Source: Brevundimonas sp. LM2 (GTDB lineage Bacteria; Pseudomonadota; Alphaproteobacteria; Caulobacterales; Caulobacteraceae). From it: a DNA stretch of 64,000 bases. This document shows positions 58,457-64,000 of this stretch, piece after piece. Position numbers and translations under genes: made by a program. The number at the start of each line of letters is the position of its first letter. Position 1 is the stretch's first letter. Under the pieces are notes generated by a model, which had not been told where the DNA came from, made no database searches, and saw nothing but the letters and a program-made list of their open reading frames with translations. Location: positions 62,001-126,000 of the forward strand of contig NZ_CP019508.1 of the NCBI RefSeq assembly GCF_002002865.1. The letters are read 5' to 3'.

Positions 58457-58851
58457 TGTTCGGCAAGGGGCTCGTCAAGAAGCTGTCGGCGGCCCTGGTG
58501 GTCGCCGGCTGCGCCTTCGTCGCGGTCGTCGCCCTGGGCGCGACCGTCTATTATGCGTTGCAACTGGTCGTGGTGCCGCTGGCGGCGGCGGCCATCACGG
58601 CCGCCCTGTTCGCCGTGGTGGCGATGGCGGTGGCCATGGTCTTCCTCGGGGCCGGAAAGCCCGAAGAGGAAGAGGTGGACGAGGAACCGGAGGGTTTGGG
58701 CGGCCGGGCCTATGCCCTGTTCCGTTCGCGCCCGGTGCTTGGAACCGTCGCGGCCCTGGCGGGCGGCTGGATCTTCCTGCGCAACCCGGCGCTGGCCACC
58801 ATGGTGGCGGCGGCCTTCACCGAGAAGTCCCACAAGCGCTACCGGCGCTAG
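58456..58851 (+). CDS. Small membrane protein, YqjE-like context
   Basis: A 131-residue protein with two hydrophobic N-terminal helices (residues 11-65), an acidic loop (KPEEEEVDEEPEG), and a third weak helix near LGTVAALAGGWIFL. The one-base TGATG overlap with the DUF883-like gene recalls the yqjD-yqjE pair in enterobacteria. The domain itself is not recognised. Confidence 0.75.
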   Translation: MFGKGLVKKLSAALVVAGCAFVAVVALGATVYYALQLVVVPLAAAAITAALFAVVAMAVAMVFLGAGKPEEEEVDEEPEGLGGRAYALFRSRPVLGTVAALAGGWIFLRNPALATMVAAAFTEKSHKRYRR

Positions 58852-58952
58852 GGTTAAGACCCGGCGGAACGCAAGCCTTGCGCGAACGTTGATCAAGCAG
58901 GCGACGTCGCTGGGACGGGGCCTGCCTTCAACCTTCTAAGGGAGGACCGTCT

Positions 58953-59120
58953 ATGCTCCGCTGGGCTCTCATTTTTCTCGTTCTCGCTCTGGTCGCTGGC
59001 GCCCTGGGTGCCGGCGGCGTCGCCGGCCTGTCGATGAACATCGCCTATGTCCTGTTCGTCGTCTTCCTGATCCTGATGGTGGTGTCGTTCTTCACCGGCG
59101 GCCTGCGCCGCAAGCTCTAG
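58953..59120 (+). CDS. DUF1328 small membrane protein
   Basis: A 55-residue protein, [20 protein letters not shown] onward, with two hydrophobic helices and ending [10 protein letters not shown]. This is the DUF1328 (YtjA-like) form found across proteobacteria, of unknown role. AAGGGAGGA lies at good distance upstream, and a bidirectional terminator follows. Confidence 0.9.
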   Translation: MLRWALIFLVLALVAGALGAGGVAGLSMNIAYVLFVVFLILMVVSFFTGGLRRKL

Positions 59121-59139
59121 AGCGCCGGACCCCGAATCG

Positions 59140-59173
59140 AAAAAGCCGCGACCTTCCGGGTCGCGGCTTTTTT
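59140..59173. terminator. Bidirectional rho-independent terminator
   Basis: GCCGCGACC (59145-59153) pairs with GGTCGCGGC (59159-59167). A-run on one side and T-run on the other (to about 59175) allow termination of both the DUF1328 gene and the minus-strand metallophosphoesterase gene. Confidence 0.88.
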
Positions 59174-59181
59174 TTATTGTC

Positions 59182-60036
59182 TCAGGTCATGGCCGCTTCG
59201 AGGGTCCCCGGCGAGGATGGATCCGGGGCCGACTCGCGGTGGCGCGTGTCCTGGCGCCGCGGCAGCCGCCAGCTCTCGGCCGGGGCGAAGGCCTGACCGT
59301 CCCAGGCGATCGCCGTGACCACGATCTCGTGCGGGGTCCATTCGATCTGGTTGAAGCTGGGCGGCGCCCCCCGTTCGCGGTGCGACAGGGTCCCGCAGCC
59401 GACGGCATAGGAACAGCGGTCCGACAGGTCGATCGGGATTGCGAAGGGCACGTGGACGTGGCCGGTCGTGATCAGGTCGACGCCCGCCTCGGCGAAGATT
59501 TCCGCCGCCGCGTCGCCTCGCTTGACGTCGCCCGTCATGGGCGTGCCGATCATCTCGATCAGCGGATGGTGGCAGGCCAGGATCCGCAGGGCCCCGACCG
59601 GGGCCTTGCGCAGGGCCTCGGCCGCGCGCCGGGTCTGGTCCAGGTCGATGACGCCCTTGGACCAGTTGGGGCGGGCCTGCCATCCGCGCGCCGTGGTGAC
59701 ACCCCGGACCATGACGTTGTCCCGGACGAATTCGCCGTCATGGGCCGGGTGGCCGGTCGCGTCCTCGAACGCCTTCCATGGCCGGAACAGACGGGCCGAC
59801 AGGCTGTAATAGGGAACGTCGTGGTTGCCGACGATGACGAAGCGCGGCGTCGGCATGGCCCGGATCCAGGCCCCGGCGGCGGCGAACTCGTCCGGCAGCC
59901 CCTTCTGCGTGATGTCGCCCGTGATCAGGATCAGGTCGGTCGGCGTCGCATGGGCGTATTCCAGGGCCCGCTCGCAGGCCCGCTTGTGCTCGACGCCGAA
60001 ATGGACGTCTGAGAACTGAAGCAGTCGGCCGGTCAT
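59182..60036 (-). CDS. Metallophosphoesterase
   Basis: A 284-residue calcineurin-like phosphoesterase: metal motifs QFSDVHFG, LILITGDITQKG, VIVGNHDVPYY, CHHPLIEMIG and GHVHVPF occur in the canonical order (D-x-H, GDxxx, GNHD, H, GHxH). Substrate may be a cyclic nucleotide, a UDP-lipid or another phosphoester. It begins 28 bases after the stop of the diacylglycerol kinase-like gene on the same strand, so a shared transcript is likely. Confidence 0.92.
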   Translation of the reverse strand: MTGRLLQFSDVHFGVEHKRACERALEYAHATPTDLILITGDITQKGLPDEFAAAGAWIRAMPTPRFVIVGNHDVPYYSLSARLFRPWKAFEDATGHPAHDGEFVRDNVMVRGVTTARGWQARPNWSKGVIDLDQTRRAAEALRKAPVGALRILACHHPLIEMIGTPMTGDVKRGDAAAEIFAEAGVDLITTGHVHVPFAIPIDLSDRCSYAVGCGTLSHRERGAPPSFNQIEWTPHEIVVTAIAWDGQAFAPAESWRLPRRQDTRHRESAPDPSSPGTLEAAMT

Positions 60037-60064
60037 CGGGCGGCGCCCCGCGGCGAGATGGCGG

Positions 60065-61036
60065 TCACGCCGTCTCTCCCTGGGGTTGAGGATCGGGGGC
60101 CAGGGCCTGGAAGGCGTCGGGAATGAAGGTCACCATGGTGTCGTGATGCAACAGGGTCGGCTCCCCGTCCAGAACGGCGGGGATCTTGGAGCGGGCGCGG
60201 ATCCGGATCCTGCGCGCCGGCTGGGTCACGACGGACGGATCCTGGCGCCAGTCGCTGAACAGGGCCGTGGCGGCCAGGCGGAAGGCCTGGGCCGCGTCGG
60301 CCGGATCCATGGCGGCGGCTTCCAGCCCCGTGTGCTCGTCCATGGCCTTGGAGATCAGCGGGCTGATCAGGGCCAGGGCCTCGCTGCGGCGGGCCCGCCC
60401 GCCGTCCAGCTCGACGCGGATCTTGCCGGAAAAGGCTCGCTTCAAGGCCCGACGACCATAGGTCCAGGCCAGGCTGAGCTTGCCGGTGCGCATCGCCTCG
60501 CGCGCCGGGGCCCACAGGGCCGGAGATCCAAAGATGCCGGCGCAGTAGAAGGACTGCCCCTCGACCCGGCCACCCGCCACGCATTGGGACGAGCCGTTCT
60601 CCAGGGTGTTGCGCAGGGCCAGCTTCCAGTCGGCCGTGCCGTACAGCGCCTTGGGCAGCATGTTCATGGTCCCGCCGGGCAGGGGTGCCACCAGGGGCCC
60701 CTTCGGCCCGGCCTTGGACGCCACCGCGCGCGCCGTGCCGTCCCCGGCCAGGACGAACAGCACATCGGGCTTGGACGCCAGGGCGACGTCGATCTGGTCG
60801 TCCATGGTCGCGCCGACCAGTTCGACGATCTCCGCCTCGCAAGGATAGTCGGCCATAATGGCCTCGACCTCGGCCACCGCGCGCGGTCCGACCGAGCCGG
60901 ACAGGGTGTTGACCAGGATCACGACCCGCGAAATGGACACGTGCGGCGTCAGGGCGCGCGGCTCCGCCACGGGGTCGATCGACGGGGATCCCACGGGGTT
61001 CATCGGGTCGGTATCGGGCGTGATCGTATCGGTCAT
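60065..61036 (-). CDS. Diacylglycerol kinase-like lipid kinase
   Basis: A 323-residue soluble kinase with the DagK catalytic fold: HVSISRVVILVNTLSGSVGP, VLAGDGTARAVASKA (GDGT phosphate-binding loop) and APLPGGTMNMLPKALYG. The C-terminal domain DGEPTLLHHDTMVTFIP fits the family. It phosphorylates a lipid or related alcohol, possibly in envelope lipid recycling. The 30-residue Pro-rich leader is variable and non-catalytic. Confidence 0.9.
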   Translation of the reverse strand: MTDTITPDTDPMNPVGSPSIDPVAEPRALTPHVSISRVVILVNTLSGSVGPRAVAEVEAIMADYPCEAEIVELVGATMDDQIDVALASKPDVLFVLAGDGTARAVASKAGPKGPLVAPLPGGTMNMLPKALYGTADWKLALRNTLENGSSQCVAGGRVEGQSFYCAGIFGSPALWAPAREAMRTGKLSLAWTYGRRALKRAFSGKIRVELDGGRARRSEALALISPLISKAMDEHTGLEAAAMDPADAAQAFRLAATALFSDWRQDPSVVTQPARRIRIRARSKIPAVLDGEPTLLHHDTMVTFIPDAFQALAPDPQPQGETA

Positions 61037-61082
61037 GACGCCCGAACGCGCGCCCGTGGCGCGTGTTCCGGCCCAAGCGTGG

Positions 61083-61394
61083 CTATGGGGTCCGCATTTC
61101 CTCGGCCGTGGTTTCGGCCCCGGCTTCCAGGGCGTCGCCGGTCTTGGTCGCCGCCTTGTCCGCGCCGTCGGCGGCCCGACCGGCCAGACGCTCGGCCGCC
61201 GCCACGCCCGCGACGATCCAGCCGTCCATGATCGTTCCGGCCTCCGCCAGCGAACGCTCCTTGATGCCCAGCACCGCCGTCAGCACGCCGAACAGCGCCA
61301 GCAGGGTGACCAGCAGGCCGACGAAGCCCCCGCCGCCCCCGCCGGACCGCTTGCGCGTGCGGGCCCAGACCGGGCTGGCATGATCGTCCGACAT
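61083..61394 (-). CDS. Hypothetical single-pass membrane protein
   Basis: A 103-residue protein. A Lys/Arg, then Gly-rich segment (RTRKRSGGGGGG) precedes one transmembrane helix (FVGLLVTLLALFGVLTAVLG) and an Ala-rich, acidic C-terminal half. No domain is recognised. ATG at 61394 leaves the short basic N-terminus; the frame extends further upstream without conserved sequence. Confidence 0.65.
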   Translation of the reverse strand: MSDDHASPVWARTRKRSGGGGGGFVGLLVTLLALFGVLTAVLGIKERSLAEAGTIMDGWIVAGVAAAERLAGRAADGADKAATKTGDALEAGAETTAEEMRTP

Positions 61395-61573
61395 TCGAAC
61401 CGGTTCAGGAAATCGCATCGGCCAACCCCACCCACGCTGACGATCGCGGGCGGTGCCCATTGCGCCACCCGCCACAGCATATGTCATCGTTCACGGGCAG
61501 ACTAGACGCGGAACCTGTGCCGTAATCCAGCGTTCTCGCTCTCGGGGCGAACATCAGGAATGAAAGACACACC

Positions 61574-61921
61574 ATGAACAAGGCTATTCTCGCCATCAGC
61601 GCCGCCGGCCTCCTGGCCTCGGCCTGCGCCAGCGACCCGTACGGCAACACCGGCTCGAACCAGACCGTCCGTCAGGGCGCGATCGGTGCGGGCCTGGGTG
61701 CCGTCGCCGGCGCCATCATCGGCAACAACGTCGGCGGCGGCAATGCAGCCACCGGCGCCCTGATCGGCGGCGTCGCCGGTGGTGCCATCGGCGCCGTCCG
61801 CGGCTCGCAAGCCGACCGCAACAATCAACAGCGCTACCGCGACAACCGTGGCCAGTATTACTACTGCTACGACAACAACCAGAACGAGTGCTACTGGGAA
61901 AACGGTCAGCGCCGCTACTAG
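61574..61921 (+). CDS. Glycine-zipper outer-membrane lipoprotein
   Basis: A 115-residue lipoprotein with lipobox (LLASACAS) and a glycine-zipper two-helix segment (GAGLGAVAGAIIGNNVGGG, GALIGGVAGGAIGAVRG). The tail is Asn/Tyr/Gln-rich, ending CYDNNQNECYWENGQRRY. Members help anchor or destabilise the outer membrane, with roles hard to predict. A terminator-like hairpin follows. Confidence 0.85.
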   Translation: MNKAILAISAAGLLASACASDPYGNTGSNQTVRQGAIGAGLGAVAGAIIGNNVGGGNAATGALIGGVAGGAIGAVRGSQADRNNQQRYRDNRGQYYYCYDNNQNECYWENGQRRY

Positions 61922-61943
61922 GCTCTGAACGAAGACGACTCTC

Positions 61944-61975
61944 AGGGCGGCTCGTCAGGTGACGGGCCGCCCTTT
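61944..61975 (+). terminator. Terminator after glycine-zipper gene
   Basis: AGGGCGGC (61944-61951) pairs with GCCGCCCT (61966-61973), followed by a short T tract. It lies 23 bases after the stop codon. Confidence 0.6.
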
Positions 61976-62002
61976 GCGCGACCAGAAACAGGAGACGGGG
62001 CG

Positions 62003-62461
62003 ATGATGACGATGCAGAAGCTTGTGCTGACCGGGCTGATCGCCGGTGTCGGCCTGTCCGCCTGTTCGATGGGGCCCCGTTTCCGCGATCGCGACGACCT
62101 GGTCGTCACCCCGAGCGCCTGCGCGGCGAAGCGCTTCGACGTCTATTTCAACGAGGATCAGGATCGGCTGACCACGTCGGCGCTGGAAGCGATCGGTCTG
62201 ACGGCGACCCAGCTCCAGGGCTGCCGGATCCAGTCGGTCAAGGTGCTGGGCCTGGCCAGCGCCACCGGCGCGGCCGCCGAGAACATGGACCTGTCGCAGC
62301 GCCGGGCCGTAGCCGTCGCCGAGGCCCTGACCGCCGCCGGTTGGCCGGCCCCCGCCTTCGACATCGAGGCCGCCGGCGACGCCGGGGCCACCACCACCGC
62401 TGGGGTGCAGGAGCCCCTGCGTCGCCGTACCGAAGTTCTGGTCGAGGCCGCCCCCCTCTAG
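62003..62461 (+). CDS. OmpA-like lipoprotein
   Basis: A 152-residue lipoprotein (VGLSACSM lipobox) whose mature part resembles a shortened OmpA C-domain: FDVYFNEDQDRLTTSALEAI, VLGLASATGAAAENMDLSQRRAVAVAEAL and EPLRRRTEVLVE. The GHTD core of canonical OmpA is absent, so peptidoglycan binding is uncertain. It ends overlapping the convergent methyltransferase by four bases. Confidence 0.75.
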   Translation: MMTMQKLVLTGLIAGVGLSACSMGPRFRDRDDLVVTPSACAAKRFDVYFNEDQDRLTTSALEAIGLTATQLQGCRIQSVKVLGLASATGAAAENMDLSQRRAVAVAEALTAAGWPAPAFDIEAAGDAGATTTAGVQEPLRRRTEVLVEAAPL

Positions 62462-63336
62462 GTCTGGGTACGTCCGTGTTCGACGACCCCCAGGGCGTCG
62501 GCCAGCCGCACCTTCGCCGATCCACGTGGCAGGGGCTTCGACTGGCTCTCGTGCGGGGCCCAGCCGGCTAGGTTGACGATCTCGAAGGTCGCCGGGATGC
62601 GCCCGTCCGGCTCGCCATAGCGTTCCGCATAGAGCGTCGCTGCGCGCGCGATCAAGCCGCGGGTCAGGGGCCGGATGGTCCCGGCCAGGACATTGGTCTC
62701 GCCCATGGCGCGCAGATCGCGGATCAGGGCGAACAGGTCCGGATAGCGCACCGTCAGCCGGTCGACGTCGGACACCGGCAGGGCGAACCCGGCCCGCTGC
62801 AGCAGGCCCGCCCCGTCGAAGCCGTCGGCGAAGGGCGAGACCCGGGCCTGGGCCCCGCCGCGCTCGGCCAGCTCGGCCTCGGTCAGGACCGCGCGCAGCT
62901 CCTTCAGCGTCCCGGCCCCCAGCAGGGTCCCCAGAAACAGGCCGTCCGGCTTCAGCGCCCGACGGATCTGGCTAAGGGCCCCAGGCAGGTCGTTGGCCCA
63001 ATGCAGGGTCATCAGGGTCACGATCAGGTCGGCCGAGCCATCGGCGATCTCCAGCGCCCCCGCGCCGGGGGACGCCCCCTGGTTCCGCCCCGTCGCCGGC
63101 GAGCCGACCCGACCGGCCGCGTCGCTCTCGGCCAGAACCCGACCAAAGACCCCGGGATGCGCCGACAGGTCGACGACCGTCGGAAACTCCCGCAAGGTGG
63201 CCTCGAGACTGAGAACGGCGTTCTCGGCGGCGCGGTGGTGCAGGAAATCGGCCTCGGCCAGGCGGGGCGCGGACCGCGCCAGGCGGGCGGCCCGGCGGAC
63301 GGGATCGAAGATCACGGGGGGAGCGGAAGCGGTCAT
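62458..63336 (-). CDS. SAM-dependent methyltransferase (NDUFAF5/BioC-like)
   Basis: A 292-residue class I methyltransferase-like protein. After FDPVRRAARLARSAPRLAEADFLHHRAAENAV comes VVDLSAHPGVFGRVL, a degenerate SAM-binding loop, then DLIVTLMTLHWANDLPGALSQIRRALKPDGLFLGTLLG, the motif of NDUFAF5-type proteins. These are ubiquinone- or complex-I-related in mitochondria, but the bacterial role is unclear. Its start overlaps the ComF start on the other strand. Confidence 0.85.
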   Translation of the reverse strand: MTASAPPVIFDPVRRAARLARSAPRLAEADFLHHRAAENAVLSLEATLREFPTVVDLSAHPGVFGRVLAESDAAGRVGSPATGRNQGASPGAGALEIADGSADLIVTLMTLHWANDLPGALSQIRRALKPDGLFLGTLLGAGTLKELRAVLTEAELAERGGAQARVSPFADGFDGAGLLQRAGFALPVSDVDRLTVRYPDLFALIRDLRAMGETNVLAGTIRPLTRGLIARAATLYAERYGEPDGRIPATFEIVNLAGWAPHESQSKPLPRGSAKVRLADALGVVEHGRTQT

Positions 63337-64000
63337 GGGCCTTCAGGATGGGGACTGGAGCGCGCCTTGGGAAGCGGCGCGTGCGCGCGCGGGCCTGATG
63401 GCGACCGGCCTGGGTCGCGCCCTGGCCGATCTGGTCCTGCCGCCCCTGGCCCACGACAGCCGCGAGGCGACCCAGGCCGCCGGCCTGACCCCCGACGCCT
63501 GGAGCCGGGTCGCCTTCCTGGAAGACCCGGTCTGCGACGGCTGCTCAGCCGCCTTCGAATACGACGGCGGCGACTTCGCCTCGGACCGCTGCGCCGCCTG
63601 CCTGGCCTCGCCCTACCGGTTCGCCCGCTGCCGCGCCGCCTGCGTCTATGACGAGGCGTCCCGGGGGCTGATCCTGAAGTTCAAGCACGGCGACCAGCAG
63701 CAGTTCGCCGGCCTGTTCGCGCGCTGGCTGGGCCGGGCCGCCGCGCCCCTGATCGCGGAGGCCGACGCCGTGGTGCCGGTGCCGCTGCATCCGACCCGCC
63801 TGCTGGCCCGGCGCTTCAACCAGGCGGCGGAGATCGCGCGGCCGCTGGCCAGGACGGCGAAGCTGGACTACCTGCCCGACGCCCTGACGCGGGCGCGACG
63901 CACCGAAAGCCAGGGCGGGCGCAGCGCCCGGGGGCGACGGATGAACGTCAAATCGGCCTTCGCCCTGACCGAGACGGGGGCCCGCCGGGTCCGGGGGCGG
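63335..64000 (+). CDS. ComF family protein (3' end beyond window)
   Basis: Phosphoribosyltransferase-fold protein related to competence protein ComF. A Cys4 zinc ribbon (DPVCDGCSAAF, CAACLAS) is followed by FKHGDQQQFAGLFARW and the family signature VVPVPLHPTRLLARRFNQAAEIARPLA. The frame is open to the window end, so the C-terminal GRR-containing PRPP loop is only partly seen. An ATG at 63335 shares the CATG with the divergent methyltransferase start; a second ATG at 63398 would avoid this. Actual DNA uptake here is unproven. Confidence 0.85.
   Translation, partial: MGLQDGDWSAPWEAARARAGLMATGLGRALADLVLPPLAHDSREATQAAGLTPDAWSRVAFLEDPVCDGCSAAFEYDGGDFASDRCAACLASPYRFARCRAACVYDEASRGLILKFKHGDQQQFAGLFARWLGRAAAPLIAEADAVVPVPLHPTRLLARRFNQAAEIARPLARTAKLDYLPDALTRARRTESQGGRSARGRRMNVKSAFALTETGARRVRGR

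Overview
The window is high-GC DNA with the codon usage and gene order of a Caulobacterales alphaproteobacterium, most likely Brevundimonas or a close relative. This is inferred from the proteins and from conserved blocks: chvI-chvG-hprK-EIIA(Man)-HPr, mutS-glnD-murJ-trpS, and rpe-heparinase II/III-purH. Nearly every gene is chromosomal and housekeeping. There is no integrase, transposase, plasmid or phage structural gene and no CRISPR array.

Layout. 1-12.3 kb: 3'-truncated polA on the minus strand, a zinc alcohol dehydrogenase, a glyoxalase-lipoprotein pair, a zinc-ribbon protein and a large unknown protein. The unknown protein is divergent from the ChvI/ChvG two-component pair, which is followed by minimal HPr kinase, EIIA(Man) and HPr. 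Then come trhO and tRNA-Ala(CGC). 12.3-20 kb: YggT, 3-hydroxyacyl-CoA dehydrogenase, two membrane proteins, an alphaproteobacterial-type hisS with a structured terminator or small-RNA region, a RibD-like protein missing most of its reductase domain, gpmA and a serine hydrolase. 20-29.8 kb: phosphomannomutase, a zinc alcohol dehydrogenase interrupted by an in-frame TGA, an AT-rich KAP-type P-loop NTPase gene joined to the clpB stop codon, clpB, an RDD protein, a LysE exporter and a hemerythrin protein. 29.8-39 kb: a TonB-dependent receptor, a decayed FAD-monooxygenase fragment, DUF4893, rpe, a heparinase-like protein, a lipoprotein, DUF2236 and purH. 39-46.3 kb is the most patchwork part: a 200-bp palindromic element, a fragment of a gene whose intact relative lies 1.5 kb away, a divergent TetR/SDR cassette, OmpA, tandem dienelactone hydrolases, OsmC and GNAT. 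46.3-54.6 kb: trpS, murJ, glnD and mutS. 54.6-64 kb: a cobalamin riboswitch with btuB, an aldo/keto-reductase-like protein without its catalytic tetrad, small stress or envelope proteins, a metallophosphoesterase, a diacylglycerol kinase-like protein, envelope lipoproteins, a methyltransferase and a ComF protein cut by the window end.

The clearest departures from background are four: the KAP NTPase gene, which drops to about one third GC inside a roughly two-thirds GC genome and is translationally coupled to clpB; the Cys-to-TGA codon in the alcohol dehydrogenase; the structured region downstream of hisS; and several long intergenic palindromes. None of these proves a new system. The clpB-KAP pair is the best candidate for an undescribed functional unit.
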